Source: JAHJQZ01 sp963675235 (GTDB taxonomy: Bacteria; Pseudomonadota; Alphaproteobacteria; Rhizobiales; Devosiaceae). From it: a stretch of 64,000 nucleotides of DNA. The DNA lies in NCBI GenBank assembly GCA_963675235.2, contig CAXXFU010000005.1, positions 496,001 through 560,000 of the forward strand, in the 5' to 3' direction. The position numbers and the translations under genes are program-made. Positions within the stretch are counted from its first letter, which is position 1. Each line of letters opens with the position of its first letter. The notes under the pieces are model-generated. The model ran no database searches, was not told where the DNA came from, and worked only from the letters and a program-made list of their open reading frames with translations. This document shows positions 53,116 through 62,944 of the stretch, in pieces.

Positions 53116-53907
53116 ATGCATCTGATCGTGGGCCTTGGGAATCCGGGCGCCGAATACGCCAACAACCGCCACAATATCGGCTTCATGGCCGCTGACGCCA
53201 TTGCCCGCCGGCATGGCTTCGCGCCGTTCCGCGCCAAGTTTGGCGGGCAGTTGAGCGACGGCACGATCGATGGCGAGCGCGTGCTGATCCTCAAGCCGCA
53301 GACCTTCATGAACCGGTCCGGGGATGCCGTCGGCAAGACGGTCAAGTTCTACAAGCTCGCGCCCGGCGACGTCACCGTCATCTATGACGAGCTTGACCTC
53401 GTGCCCGGCAAGCTCAGGGTCAAGACCGGCGGCGGCAATGGCGGGCACAACGGGCTCAGATCGATCGATCCGGTCATTGGCACCCAGTACCACCGCGTCC
53501 GTCTCGGCATCGGCCATCCCGGCCACAAGGAGCTGGTCACCCGGCACGTGCTCGGCGATTTCGCCAAGGCAGACGCCGACTGGCTGCGCGATCTGCTCGA
53601 CGCCGTAGCCGACAACGCCGCGCTTCTGGCAAAAAAGGACGCCGGCAACTTCATGAACCGCGTCGCGCTGGCGACCGGCGCCGCATCCGATCCGGAACCG
53701 GCTAAGCCGAAGAAGAAGCCGAAACCGAAGCCTGCAGAGGCGCAGGATGCCCCGGCCGAGCCCGCAACCGCGAAGCAAGACGCGCCCAAGCCCAAGGGCC
53801 AGAGCCATATCCGTCAGGCCCGGCAAAAACCTGCGCCGGACATGCCGAAATCCGGCCCCATGGCCGAAATGCTGAAACGCCTGTTCGGTCGCAAGGACGA
53901 GGACTGA
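53116..53907 (+). CDS. pth: Peptidyl-tRNA hydrolase
   Basis: Recycles tRNA from stalled peptidyl-tRNA. LIVGLGNPGAEYANNRHNIG holds the catalytic His and Asn, and GGGNGGHNGLRSI follows. The enzyme core ends at about residue 190; the remaining ~70 residues are a Lys/Pro/Ala-rich tail (263 in total versus about 190). The tail may bind RNA or be disordered. Confidence 0.97.
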   Translation: MHLIVGLGNPGAEYANNRHNIGFMAADAIARRHGFAPFRAKFGGQLSDGTIDGERVLILKPQTFMNRSGDAVGKTVKFYKLAPGDVTVIYDELDLVPGKLRVKTGGGNGGHNGLRSIDPVIGTQYHRVRLGIGHPGHKELVTRHVLGDFAKADADWLRDLLDAVADNAALLAKKDAGNFMNRVALATGAASDPEPAKPKKKPKPKPAEAQDAPAEPATAKQDAPKPKGQSHIRQARQKPAPDMPKSGPMAEMLKRLFGRKDED

Positions 53908-54055
53908 TCCTTCCCGGCAACCGTTGCCGCAACCCGGCAAACCTTGCCCGGGATTTCCGCTCAAACGCTTCGAACTCCACGATTTTCTGGGTCTTCGGCT
54001 GGCCCGGCCCTTGCATGGCTTGCCCCAAGCACAACAGATTCGTGGAGTGACCGTC

Positions 54056-54649
54056 ATGATCGGAACCGCCACCAGCGCTGCCCGGAACGCCTATGCCACC
54101 ATGACGGCGACCACCAGCGCTTCGAAGACCAATGCCAGTGCCGCGCAAACGCAGACCGGCGCGTCCGACAGCGCGACCGAGGTCAGCCTGTCGCCGGGCG
54201 GAAAGCTGCTCTCCAGTCTGCCGACGTCCTTCATGGATCCGAAGTATCACATGGCCAATGCCGAAAAGCGCCTCAACGAATTGATGGCTGAAATGGGCAT
54301 TCCACCCGGCACCGATATCGACATGCATGTGTCCAATTCCGGTCGGATCACCGTCAGTGGCGACAGTGAGAAGCTCGCCGAGCTCGAGAAAATGCTCAAT
54401 GACGGATCGGAGATGGATCTGCGCAATTCCCTGATCGGTGCCCACAGCGCGTCCATCATGCATGAATGCGCCATGGCCGCACAGCAAACCTCCAGGCGAG
54501 CCGAAGCCAATCCCCAGGCTGCCGAGACGATTTGGACCCAGCTCATAGCGCAAGCGGAACGTATCGGCCGTCAAAGCGCGGATTTCAGCTTCTCGGGTGG
54601 CAAATTGAGCGGCTCACTCTCCGGCGGGGGCAGCATAGAGATTGCCTGA
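54056..54649 (+). CDS. Uncharacterised protein with a Ser/Thr/Ala-rich N-terminus
   Basis: 197 residues, not recognised. A low-complexity start (about 1-55) is followed by a helical middle (AEKRLNELMAEMGIPPGTDIDMHVSNSGR), a short beta stretch, and a Gly/Ser-rich end (GGKLSGSLSGGGSIEIA). CGTGGAGTGACC precedes the ATG. No signal peptide or membrane helix. The opening SAARNAYATM resembles flagellar/adhesin-like low-complexity starts, but nothing decisive. Confidence 0.6.
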   Translation: MIGTATSAARNAYATMTATTSASKTNASAAQTQTGASDSATEVSLSPGGKLLSSLPTSFMDPKYHMANAEKRLNELMAEMGIPPGTDIDMHVSNSGRITVSGDSEKLAELEKMLNDGSEMDLRNSLIGAHSASIMHECAMAAQQTSRRAEANPQAAETIWTQLIAQAERIGRQSADFSFSGGKLSGSLSGGGSIEIA

Positions 54650-54718
54650 GCAGTCCGAACCTGACATTTTCAACTCTGCCTGCACTCGGATGTCCTGGCA
54701 GAGGGAGGGATGCCAATC

Positions 54719-55273
54719 ATGGATGCTTCAGTTCTGAAGCCGGATGACGTCGTCTATTATCTCGCCGTCAGCGCCGACGGCCATCTTGCCAGACCGGACG
54801 GTGGCACCGACTGGCTCGAGCCCTATTTCATCCCCGAGCTCGGCTTTCACGATTTCATTGCCCATGTCGGCACCGTGCTGATGGGACGGCGCACCTGGGA
54901 CCGCATCGCCGGTTTCGGCAAGTATCCTTACGGCGAGCTGCCAGGCGTGATTGCCACGTCGCGCCCGCTCGGCGAAGTCGACGCCCCGGTCAGAACAGCC
55001 GAAGGCACGCCCGAGCAGATCTTCAAGCTGGCGAAAAAGGCCGGACCCGGCCCCTATTGGGTAGTCGGCGGCGCGCATCTGGCCACCGGACTGCTCGAAG
55101 CCGGGCTGATCACCCGCATCGACACGTTCACCATTCCGGTGCTGCTGGGCGCCGGCATGCCGGCCTTCATCAACCGCAAGCAGATCGCGCTTGACCTCAT
55201 CGACACCGAAACCTATCCCAAGGGCATCATTCGCAGCTCGTGGCGGCCGCAGGCCCGCACCGCCACCGCCTGA
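54719..55273 (+). CDS. Dihydrofolate-reductase-like protein (RibD C-terminal family)
   Basis: 184 residues with the RibD_C fold: VVYYLAVSADGHLARPDGG at the N-terminus, VLMGRRTWDRI, and PYWVVGGAHLATGLLEAGLI as the nucleotide-binding region. Probably an NADPH-dependent reductase; substrate unknown. I chose ATG 54719 since GGGAGGG lies ten bases upstream, better than the adjacent ATG at 54710. Confidence 0.86.
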   Translation: MDASVLKPDDVVYYLAVSADGHLARPDGGTDWLEPYFIPELGFHDFIAHVGTVLMGRRTWDRIAGFGKYPYGELPGVIATSRPLGEVDAPVRTAEGTPEQIFKLAKKAGPGPYWVVGGAHLATGLLEAGLITRIDTFTIPVLLGAGMPAFINRKQIALDLIDTETYPKGIIRSSWRPQARTATA

Positions 55274-55288
55274 TTTCCGGAGAGTTTC

Positions 55289-56386
55289 ATGGGGTTCAAA
55301 TGCGGCATCGTCGGCCTGCCCAATGTCGGCAAGTCGACGCTCTTCAACGCGCTGACCCGCACCGCCGCCGCCCAGGCGGCCAATTTCCCGTTCTGCACCA
55401 TCGAGCCCAATGTCGGTGAAGTGCCGGTGCCCGATGAGCGGCTGGACAAACTGGCCGAACTGGCCAAGTCCAAGCAGGTCATCCCGACCCGTCTGTCCTT
55501 CGTCGACATCGCCGGTCTGGTGAAGGGCGCCTCCAAGGGAGAAGGTCTCGGCAACCAGTTCCTCGCCAATATCCGCGAGGTCGACGCCATCGCCTATGTG
55601 CTGAGGTGCTTCGAGAACCCGGACATCGTTCATGTCGCCGGCCGCATCGATCCGATTTCCGATGCCGAGGTGGTCGAGACCGAGCTGATCCTCGCCGATC
55701 TCGAGAGCCTGACCAAGCGCCGCGACGCGCTCGAGAAGAAGGCGCGCGGACAGGACAAGGACGCCAAGGCGGCCCTGGCGCTTGTCGACCGTATCCTGCC
55801 GGTGCTCGATGCCGGCAAGCCGGCCCGCGACGTCGAGATCTCGGATGACGAGAAAAAGACCTTCCGCGAATTGCAGCTGCTGACATCCAAGCCGGCGCTC
55901 TACGTCTGCAATGTCGACGAGGAGCACGCCGCCGAGGGCAATGAATGGACGGCACAGGTCGCCGACTATGCCAAGACGCGCGACGCCGTTTCGGTGGTGA
56001 TCTCGGCCGAGATCGAGAGCCAGCTGGCCCAGCTCGAGCCCGATGAACAGGCAGAGTATCTCGAAAGCCTCGGCCTCAGCGAACCCGGCCTCAACCGGCT
56101 TATCCGGGCCGGATACGAGCTGTTGGGCCTGGTCACCTACTTCACCGCCGGTCCGAAGGAGGCCAAGGCCTGGACCATCACGCGCGGCACCAAGGCCCCG
56201 CAGGCCGCCGGCGTCATCCACACCGATTTCGAACGCGGCTTCATCCGGGCCCAGACCATCGCATATGACGACTATATCGCCCTCGGTGGTGAGACAGCCG
56301 CCAAGGAAGCCGGCAAGGCCCGCGACGAAGGCAAGGAATATGTCGTGCAGGACGGCGACGTGCTGCTGTTCAAGTTCAATACCTGA
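55289..56386 (+). CDS. ychF: Redox-regulated ATPase YchF
   Basis: Obg-family P-loop ATPase (OLA1/YchF) of 365 residues. G1 is GLPNVGKSTLFNAL, G3 is in FVDIAGLVKGASKGEGLG, and a C-terminal TGS domain starts about 282 (YFTAGPKEAKAWTI). It preferentially hydrolyses ATP and associates with ribosomes. GGAGAG precedes the ATG, 15 bases after the reductase gene. Confidence 0.97.
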   Translation: MGFKCGIVGLPNVGKSTLFNALTRTAAAQAANFPFCTIEPNVGEVPVPDERLDKLAELAKSKQVIPTRLSFVDIAGLVKGASKGEGLGNQFLANIREVDAIAYVLRCFENPDIVHVAGRIDPISDAEVVETELILADLESLTKRRDALEKKARGQDKDAKAALALVDRILPVLDAGKPARDVEISDDEKKTFRELQLLTSKPALYVCNVDEEHAAEGNEWTAQVADYAKTRDAVSVVISAEIESQLAQLEPDEQAEYLESLGLSEPGLNRLIRAGYELLGLVTYFTAGPKEAKAWTITRGTKAPQAAGVIHTDFERGFIRAQTIAYDDYIALGGETAAKEAGKARDEGKEYVVQDGDVLLFKFNT

Positions 56387-56406
56387 TGCGGTGAGGTTCG
56401 GGCGAA

Positions 56407-56835
56407 GTGCTCAGTGCAAGCGGAACCCAATCCGAATGCGTCTTCTGCCAGATCGCCGCCGGCACGGCCCCTGCCCGGATTGTGTATGAAACAGATGATC
56501 TACTTTGTTTTTTCCCGCAGCAGCCTGAATTGCTCGGTCACACTCTGATTGCCAGCAAGGCGCATTTCACTCAGGTCGACACCTGCCCGCCGGAGTTTGG
56601 AGCAGCGCTCTTTTCTGCTTGCGGGACGCTGGCGGCACACTACGGCCGAGCGCTTGGCGCCTCCGGGTTCAATTTGTTGAATGCCAGCGGCCAAGCCGCC
56701 AACCAGTCCGTGCAGCATTTGCACTTCCACTACTTTCCGCGGAGCCTGGCAGACGGGCTCAACACCTGGCCGGCATTGCCGCCCTTCACAGTTGATCTCG
56801 ATGACCTGCATCGGCGCCTCAGGGTAGCGCACTAG
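56407..56835 (+). CDS. HIT-family nucleotide hydrolase
   Basis: 142 residues from a GTG at 56407. An N-terminal CVFCQIAAGTAPARIVYETD and the histidine triad QHLHFHYFPR define the family. Hydrolyses nucleotide phosphoramidates or dinucleoside polyphosphates; precise substrate unknown. Codon use is somewhat less GC-rich than its neighbours. Confidence 0.88.
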   Translation: MLSASGTQSECVFCQIAAGTAPARIVYETDDLLCFFPQQPELLGHTLIASKAHFTQVDTCPPEFGAALFSACGTLAAHYGRALGASGFNLLNASGQAANQSVQHLHFHYFPRSLADGLNTWPALPPFTVDLDDLHRRLRVAH

Positions 56836-57032
56836 GATCCCGACGCGCGAGGATGTTCTTGTCTGCCAGCTAATACATGACAGCAAATATCATAATTCTC
56901 CTTCTTTTCAGCTCTTATCGGCAGTTCCGGCGGAAAGCGGGGAACGTCATGAAACTGCAATCCGACTGACACACGCCTGTCGGCAAACCCGGACATTGGA
57001 AGCGCTCTACTCACTCGAAGGGGGCTTCCCAA

Positions 57033-58778
57033 ATGACACTCCGCACCAAATTGCTGGCGGCGACCGCTCTTTGCGTCCTGCCGCTTGCCGCCCATGCGGG
57101 CGAAATTGCCTTCACCCCTATTCCCTGGGCTCAGGATGACGCCGCCAAGCGCGAGGCCATCGCCTCACCGTCCGCCATGGTCGACGGCGTCGACGTGCCG
57201 CTCGCCTACAATGTTCTCGCCCGCTCCGGCGACAAGATCGGCGACGGCGTCTGGGGCGCACTCGTCGACCAGAACGGCATGGTCATCAAGGAAGAGGATG
57301 GCTCCGAGGCCATCTCGACCTCTGCCGACTTCTCCTCGCTGATCGAGGCCAATGGCAAGCTCTACCAGATCAGCCATTTCGAGAACCGTCCCGGCGCCAT
57401 GTATCTGAGCGAAGTCAGCCAGGACGCCGACGGCCACATGACCCTGACCTCGACCAAGCCGGTCGATTTCGCCGAATATGGCGGGCTTTGGGTTCCCTGC
57501 GCCGGTTCTGTGACCCCGTGGGGCACGCATCTCGGCTCCGAGGAATACCCGTCCGACGCTCGCGGCATCGAAGCCGCGGCCTCGCTCGACGACATCTCCA
57601 GCTACGATTACCCGATGGTGCGCTTCCAGGGCGTCGATCCGACGACCATGAGCGTCGATGACTTCCGCGCCGCCTACCTGCCCTATCGCTACGGCTATCC
57701 GGTCGAGGTCAAGATCGATGCCAAGGGCGACGGCGTCGCCTACAAGCATTTCGCCCTCGGTCGCGTCGCCGTCGAGCTGGCCTATGTCATGCCCGACCAG
57801 AAGACGGTCTACATCTCCGACGACGGCACCAATGTCGGCCTGTTCATGTTCGTCGCCGATGTTGCCGGCGATCTCAGCTCGGGCGATCTTTACGCCGCCA
57901 AGTGGAACCAGACCTCTGACGAAGGCGCCGGCTCTGCCGACATCTCCTGGGTCTCGCTCGGTCATGCCGACGACACCACCGTCCAGAAGTCCATCGAAGC
58001 CGGCGTCACCTTCTCGGACCTGTTCGAGACTGCCGACATCGCCGAGGACGGCAGCTGCCCGACCGGCTTCATGGCGTCGAACGCCGAAGGCCGCGCCGAG
58101 TGCCTGATGGTCAAGCCCGGCATGGACGCCGTCGCCTCGCGCGTCGAAACCCGTCGCTACGCCTCGATGATGGGTGCCACCACCGAGTTCCGCAAGATGG
58201 AAGGCATCACCTACAATCCCGAGCATCACTCGCTCTATCTGGCCATGTCGGAAGTCGCCAAGGGCATGGAAGCCGGCTCGAAGGGTGATCTCGGCGGTTC
58301 GGACGACATCCGCGTCGCCAAGAACGCCTGCGGCGCCGTCTATGAACTCGATCTGGCCAACAACTTCCAGGCCACCGCCATCGCCCCGATCGTCGAAGGC
58401 ATCCCGGCCGACTATGCCGACGGCACGCCGGAAGCCGGCAACAGCTGCGATCTCGACGGCATCGCCAACCCGGACAACGTCACCTACCTGCCGGGCTACA
58501 ACACCCTGATCATCGGTGAAGACACCGGTTCGGGCCACCAGAACGACGTGATCTGGGCGCTCAACACCGAGAGCGGCCAGATGGACCGCATCTTCTCGAC
58601 GCCCTACGGTTCCGAGACGACTTCGCCGTACTGGTACACCGACATCAACGGCTTCGGCTACCTGATGGCGGTCATCCAGCATCCTTACGGCGAATCCGAC
58701 GAGGACAAGCTGGCCGATCCGGCCGATGCCCGCGCCTACATGGGCTACATCGGTCCGTTCCCGGCCCTCAACAAATAG
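57033..58778 (+). CDS. PhoX-family (DUF839) exported phosphatase
   Basis: 581 residues with a Sec signal (LLAATALCVLPLAAHAGE). PhoX-type landmarks are CAGSVTPWGTHLGSEEY, the YISDDGTNVGLFMFVADV strand and MEGITYNPEHHSLYLAMSE. PhoX enzymes are periplasmic Ca/Fe-dependent alkaline phosphatases, but usually carry a Tat signal; this one looks Sec-type. It is followed by a terminator and a di-haem cytochrome gene. Confidence 0.83.
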   Translation: MTLRTKLLAATALCVLPLAAHAGEIAFTPIPWAQDDAAKREAIASPSAMVDGVDVPLAYNVLARSGDKIGDGVWGALVDQNGMVIKEEDGSEAISTSADFSSLIEANGKLYQISHFENRPGAMYLSEVSQDADGHMTLTSTKPVDFAEYGGLWVPCAGSVTPWGTHLGSEEYPSDARGIEAAASLDDISSYDYPMVRFQGVDPTTMSVDDFRAAYLPYRYGYPVEVKIDAKGDGVAYKHFALGRVAVELAYVMPDQKTVYISDDGTNVGLFMFVADVAGDLSSGDLYAAKWNQTSDEGAGSADISWVSLGHADDTTVQKSIEAGVTFSDLFETADIAEDGSCPTGFMASNAEGRAECLMVKPGMDAVASRVETRRYASMMGATTEFRKMEGITYNPEHHSLYLAMSEVAKGMEAGSKGDLGGSDDIRVAKNACGAVYELDLANNFQATAIAPIVEGIPADYADGTPEAGNSCDLDGIANPDNVTYLPGYNTLIIGEDTGSGHQNDVIWALNTESGQMDRIFSTPYGSETTSPYWYTDINGFGYLMAVIQHPYGESDEDKLADPADARAYMGYIGPFPALNK

Positions 58779-58795
58779 TCTGACACTTTCGGAAA

Positions 58796-58829
58796 GGCCC
58801 GGTGCCTCGTGCACCGGGCCACTTTTTTT
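58796..58829 (+). terminator. Rho-independent terminator after the PhoX-like gene
   Basis: GGCCCGGTGC-ctcgt-GCACCGGGCC then ACTTTTTTTG: a perfect 10-bp stem plus seven Ts, 17 bases after the stop and 20 bases before the next ATG. Confidence 0.92.
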
Positions 58830-58848
58830 GCCTATGCGGGAGAGACCC

Positions 58849-60504
58849 ATGCGCCCTGTTGCCTTTTCCCTGATCCTTCTTGCCGGCACCGCCTCGGCTG
58901 CCGCCATGGACCAGGTGTCGAGCACGCTCGACAACCCGCATGCCTATATCCCGCCGCAGTGCTACACCAAGACCGTCGACGCCGCCGGCGAGGTCCACAA
59001 TCCCTGCCAGACCTGCCACACCTATTCGCGCCGGCCGCATTTCATCAACGATGCCGACCTGCAGCTTTCCTACGCCTTTCCCGCCCCGGCGCTGACCAAT
59101 CCCTGGACCAACCTGTTTGTCGACCGGCGCGCCGAGATCGCCGCCACCTCGGATGAGGACATCCTCGACTGGGTGCGCACCGACAATTATTTCGACGCCG
59201 ACGGCACGCCGCTGCTGATCGGCAAGCTGGCGACGCCGCCCGTCGGCTGGGATGTCGACGGCGACGGCAAGTGGTCGGGCTTCGTGCCCGACACCTATTT
59301 CGATTTCGACGCCGAGGGCTTCGATCGTACACCCGATGGCAGCCTGACCGGCTGGCGCGCCTTTGCCTACCAGCCGCTGCCCGGCACCTTCTGGCCGACC
59401 AACGGCTCGACCGATGACGTGCTGATCCGCCTGCCCGAGTCCTATCGCCAGGACACGGACGGCAGGGACAGCCTGGAGATCTACAAGCTCAACCTCGCCA
59501 TCACCGAGGCGCTGATCAAGCGCGCCGATGTCGTCATCGATGCAACCGACGAGACGGCGCTCGACCTCGATCTCGATCGTGACGGCTCGCTCGGCACGGC
59601 CACGCACATCGCCTTCGCCTATGCCCCGCTCAAAGGCATCAACATGCACTGGGTCGGACGCGCCGGCGCGCTCGGTGCCGATGCGGCGCCGCTCGCCGCC
59701 GGGCTTTATCCGCTGGGCACCGAATTCCTTCACACCGTGCGCTATCTCGATGTCACCGAGAACGGCGTCGCCCTGTCGGCGCGGATGAAGGAGGTGCGCT
59801 ACATGCAAAAGACGCAATGGCAGACCTATTTCGACCGCATGGACGGCGCCCTTGCCGAGATCAAGGAAAGCAGCGATTTCCCCGACCGGCTCGCCAGCTT
59901 CGTCGGCAATGCCGAGATCGGCATCCCCAACGGCACCGGCTGGCGGTTGCAGGGTTTCATCGAGGATGCCGGTGGCGACCTCCGCCCGCAAAGCTTCGAG
60001 GAGACGGTGTTCTGCATGGGCTGCCATGGCGGCATCGGCACCAATGACGACGACACCCTCGCTTTCCCGCGCAAGCTCGATGCGGCGACCGCCTTCCAGG
60101 CCGGCTGGTATCACTGGTCGCAGAAGGGCTTGGCCGGGACACCGGACCTCGCCCGCGCCGATGGCAAGACCGACTACGCCAATTACCTCGAGACCAACAG
60201 CGCCGGCGACGAATTCCGCGCCAACTCCGAGGTGATCGAGAACTGGCTCTCCAACGGCTCGCTCAGCGCGGCCGATGCCGCCGCAATCGCCTCCAACATC
60301 TCGGGCCTGGTCATGCCCTCGCCGCAGCGCGCCCTGGCGCTCAATACTGCCTATCGCATGATCGTGCGCGAGCAGAGCTTCACAAAGGGACGCGATGCCA
60401 GCATCGCTCCGCTCGACGACACCGTGTGGCGCACTGTCGAACAGGACCAGCCGACGGGCATCGCGGAAATCGCCATGCCCTGGTACGGGCACGAAGTGCG
60501 CTAG
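58849..60504 (+). CDS. Exported di-haem c-type cytochrome
   Basis: 551 residues with a signal peptide (MRPVAFSLILLAGTASAAAM). Two CxxCH haem-c motifs occur: CQTCH near residue 57 and CMGCH near residue 392. Between them is a large region with Asp-rich turns. Probably a periplasmic electron-transfer or oxidase protein; I do not recognise a named family. GCGGGAGAG precedes the ATG. It follows the PhoX-like gene directly after a strong terminator, so the pair may be controlled by partial read-through. Confidence 0.78.
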   Translation: MRPVAFSLILLAGTASAAAMDQVSSTLDNPHAYIPPQCYTKTVDAAGEVHNPCQTCHTYSRRPHFINDADLQLSYAFPAPALTNPWTNLFVDRRAEIAATSDEDILDWVRTDNYFDADGTPLLIGKLATPPVGWDVDGDGKWSGFVPDTYFDFDAEGFDRTPDGSLTGWRAFAYQPLPGTFWPTNGSTDDVLIRLPESYRQDTDGRDSLEIYKLNLAITEALIKRADVVIDATDETALDLDLDRDGSLGTATHIAFAYAPLKGINMHWVGRAGALGADAAPLAAGLYPLGTEFLHTVRYLDVTENGVALSARMKEVRYMQKTQWQTYFDRMDGALAEIKESSDFPDRLASFVGNAEIGIPNGTGWRLQGFIEDAGGDLRPQSFEETVFCMGCHGGIGTNDDDTLAFPRKLDAATAFQAGWYHWSQKGLAGTPDLARADGKTDYANYLETNSAGDEFRANSEVIENWLSNGSLSAADAAAIASNISGLVMPSPQRALALNTAYRMIVREQSFTKGRDASIAPLDDTVWRTVEQDQPTGIAEIAMPWYGHEVR

Positions 60505-60584
60505 GCAGTTGCTGCTATCCTGGCGAGGTCATCCTTTGCCAGAACCATCGAACCTGCCGATAACGGTCTGAAATATCTCGGAAT

Positions 60585-61742
60585 CTACAGCAGCCCTGCC
60601 GTGCCGAGATCACGCATCAGATGGCTGACGCCATAGGTCCAGGGCGGGCATTCGGTCGACAGGTGCACCGTATTGGACAGCGTCCCGAGGCTCGGGGTCG
60701 AGATCGAGACGACATCGCCGAGCTTGTGGGTGAAGCCGTGGCCGGCGCGGCCGCGATCCTTGGTCGGTGCGAACATGGTGCCCAGGTAAAGCACCATGCC
60801 GTCCGGATACTGGTGGTGGGTGCCGAGGGCCGCCGCGACCAGCGCTTCAGGCGAGCGCGAAATCTCGGACATCGACGACGTGCCGTGCATCTCGAACTCG
60901 TCGAGCCCCGCGACGACAAGGCTGACCTCGGCCTGCTTCACCGTCTCGATGGAGAAATCCTTGTCGAACAGGCGGATGAACGGGCCGAGCGAGGCCGAAG
61001 CATTGTTGTCCTTGGCCTTGCCGAGCAATAGCGCCGACCGGCCTTCGAAATCGCGCAGATTGACATCATTGCCCAGCGTCGCCCCGACGATGCGCCCGTC
61101 CGAAGCGACGACAACGGCGATCTCGGGTTCGGGATTGTTCCAATGCGATTGCGGATGCAGCCCGATATCGGCGCCATAGCCGACGCTGGCCATCGGCTGG
61201 CACTTGGTGAAGATCTCGGCGTCCGGACCGATGCCGACCTCGAGGTATTGCGACCACAATCCGCGTGCGATCAGCGCCTTCTTGACCTCCATCGCCGCCT
61301 CGGATCCCGGCACGAGATGCTTGAGTTCGGCGCCGATCACCGCGACGATCTCGGCCCTCAGGGCGTCGGCCTTGTCGCTGTCGCCGCGCGCCTGCTCCTC
61401 GATTACCCGTTCGAGCAAGGAGACGACGAAGGTGACGCCGGCCGCCTTGACCGCTTGCAGATCGACCGGCGACAGCAGGTGCGGTTTCGCGGCGTCGTGC
61501 GCCAGAGGCCAGGAATTTTCGACAAGCAGTTGGCGCGAGCCGATATACTCGCCACGCGTTGCGGCGACATAGCCGGCCGGGTCGGCCATTTCACAGATGT
61601 CTCGGACCGTCGGCGCCGCGCACGAGGTGATGTCGTAGACCGCGTCCTCCCGCACCGTCACGACACGCGGATAGGCGTGATCGGGCAGACGGGCGCGCCC
61701 GAGGAAAGTACCGGTGTCAGGCAGGATGGGGCTGTGCGTCAT
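60585..61742 (-). CDS. Fumarylacetoacetate-hydrolase-family enzyme
   Basis: 385 residues of the FAH superfamily. The metal region reads NNPEPEIAVVVASDGRIVG (two Glu) and GATLGNDVNLRDFEGRSALL (Asp). The length and N-terminal domain resemble 2-keto-3-deoxy-pentonate dehydratases and related acid-sugar enzymes more than the small FAH hydrolases. It stands alone between convergent and divergent neighbours, so no pathway context supports one substrate. Confidence 0.83.
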   Translation of the reverse strand: MTHSPILPDTGTFLGRARLPDHAYPRVVTVREDAVYDITSCAAPTVRDICEMADPAGYVAATRGEYIGSRQLLVENSWPLAHDAAKPHLLSPVDLQAVKAAGVTFVVSLLERVIEEQARGDSDKADALRAEIVAVIGAELKHLVPGSEAAMEVKKALIARGLWSQYLEVGIGPDAEIFTKCQPMASVGYGADIGLHPQSHWNNPEPEIAVVVASDGRIVGATLGNDVNLRDFEGRSALLLGKAKDNNASASLGPFIRLFDKDFSIETVKQAEVSLVVAGLDEFEMHGTSSMSEISRSPEALVAAALGTHHQYPDGMVLYLGTMFAPTKDRGRAGHGFTHKLGDVVSISTPSLGTLSNTVHLSTECPPWTYGVSHLMRDLGTAGLL

Positions 61743-61920
61743 CGAAGTCTCCCCTCCCGGACGACGTCATCTGGCGTGGTGAAGATTGCCTAGCGGGGTT
61801 TTCCGGGCGTGGCAAGGCGCGCGCGGCAGCACAGCGTTCGGCCGGGCAACGGGCATGCCTCAATAAGAACGAAATGCCGATATTGGTTCGTCCCACCTCA
61901 CCATACGGAGCTCGCAGACC

Positions 61921-62655
61921 ATGAAGACCGTTCTGTCCGGCATTTGCCTTGCCGCCCTTGCCCTCGCCGCCCCCGCTGCACTGGCCGAATCCAACATCTC
62001 GACACTGTCGCTGCAGGGCACTGCCAGCGTCAGCGCCGAACCGGACATGGCCAGCGTCACGACCGGCGTGGTCACCAACGCCGACACCGCCCGCGAGGCG
62101 CTGACCGCCAATACCGAGGCGATGTCGGCCCTGCTCGCCCTGGTCAAGGCGACCGGGGTTGCCGACAAGGACATGCAGACGTCGGGCTTTTCGGTGCAGC
62201 CGCAATATGTCTATTCCGACAAGACCGACGCCAACGGCTACCGCCAGCCGCCGCGCATCGCCGGCTATGAAGTGCGCAACACGCTGACCGTCCGGCTGAG
62301 GGAGCTCGACGAGCTCGGCACCGTGCTCGACCAGATGGTCAGCGCCGGCTCCAACACCATCGACGGCGTCAACTTCGCCGTGTCCGACAGTTCCGCCCTG
62401 CTCGACGAGGCCCGCCGCGCCGCCATGAAGAATGCGCTCGGCAAGGCGGAGCTCTATGCCGACGCCGCCGGCGTCTGCCTCGATCGTATCACTTCGATCT
62501 CCGAAAACGGCGGCTATGCGCCCCAGCCCAAGCTGATGCGCTCGATGATCGCCGAGGACGCGATGATGGCCCCCGTCCCCGTCGCCGCCGGCGAAGTCGG
62601 CTACGACATGACCGTCTCGGTCGACTGGGAAATCAGCATGGGGCCGTGCGAGTAG
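61921..62655 (+). CDS. SIMPL-domain periplasmic protein (Bp26/Omp28-like)
   Basis: 244 residues with a Sec signal (MKTVLSGICLAALALAAPAALA). The SIMPL (DUF541) domain follows: LQGTASVSAEPDMASVTTGV, FSVQPQYVYSDKTDANG, and LDEARRAAMKNALGKAELYA. It is the family of Brucella Bp26, which forms channel-like assemblies of uncertain function. Confidence 0.9.
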   Translation: MKTVLSGICLAALALAAPAALAESNISTLSLQGTASVSAEPDMASVTTGVVTNADTAREALTANTEAMSALLALVKATGVADKDMQTSGFSVQPQYVYSDKTDANGYRQPPRIAGYEVRNTLTVRLRELDELGTVLDQMVSAGSNTIDGVNFAVSDSSALLDEARRAAMKNALGKAELYADAAGVCLDRITSISENGGYAPQPKLMRSMIAEDAMMAPVPVAAGEVGYDMTVSVDWEISMGPCE

Positions 62656-62944
62656 GGGTCAGGAGCCGACGGCTGGGACCAGGGCGGAGGGCCTATCGAG
62701 GGTTGAGAAGCTGAGCTCCCATGGGCAGGCCGGGGATGGCGTGCATGCGCCTGAACCGGCCATTGACTCGGGCTTGTCGTTGGCGCGAAAGCGGACGCGA
62801 CAACCACCACGCTCTGGCGAGACTGCCGTGCCTGTCATCGCATTTTGGGTGCGCCCTTGGGCCAACACCGCTTCTTCACGGGTATCACACAAAAAAGGAA
62901 GCAGCGGACACCGCCCCCCCCCAATGTGCTTGCGTCGCCTCGCG
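62656..62944. other. Non-coding stretch with a C9 run
   Basis: 289 bases; open frames here show no family signal. A run of nine C (about 62915) is unusual for this genome and could be a slippage-prone spot or sequencing artefact. Confidence 0.35.
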
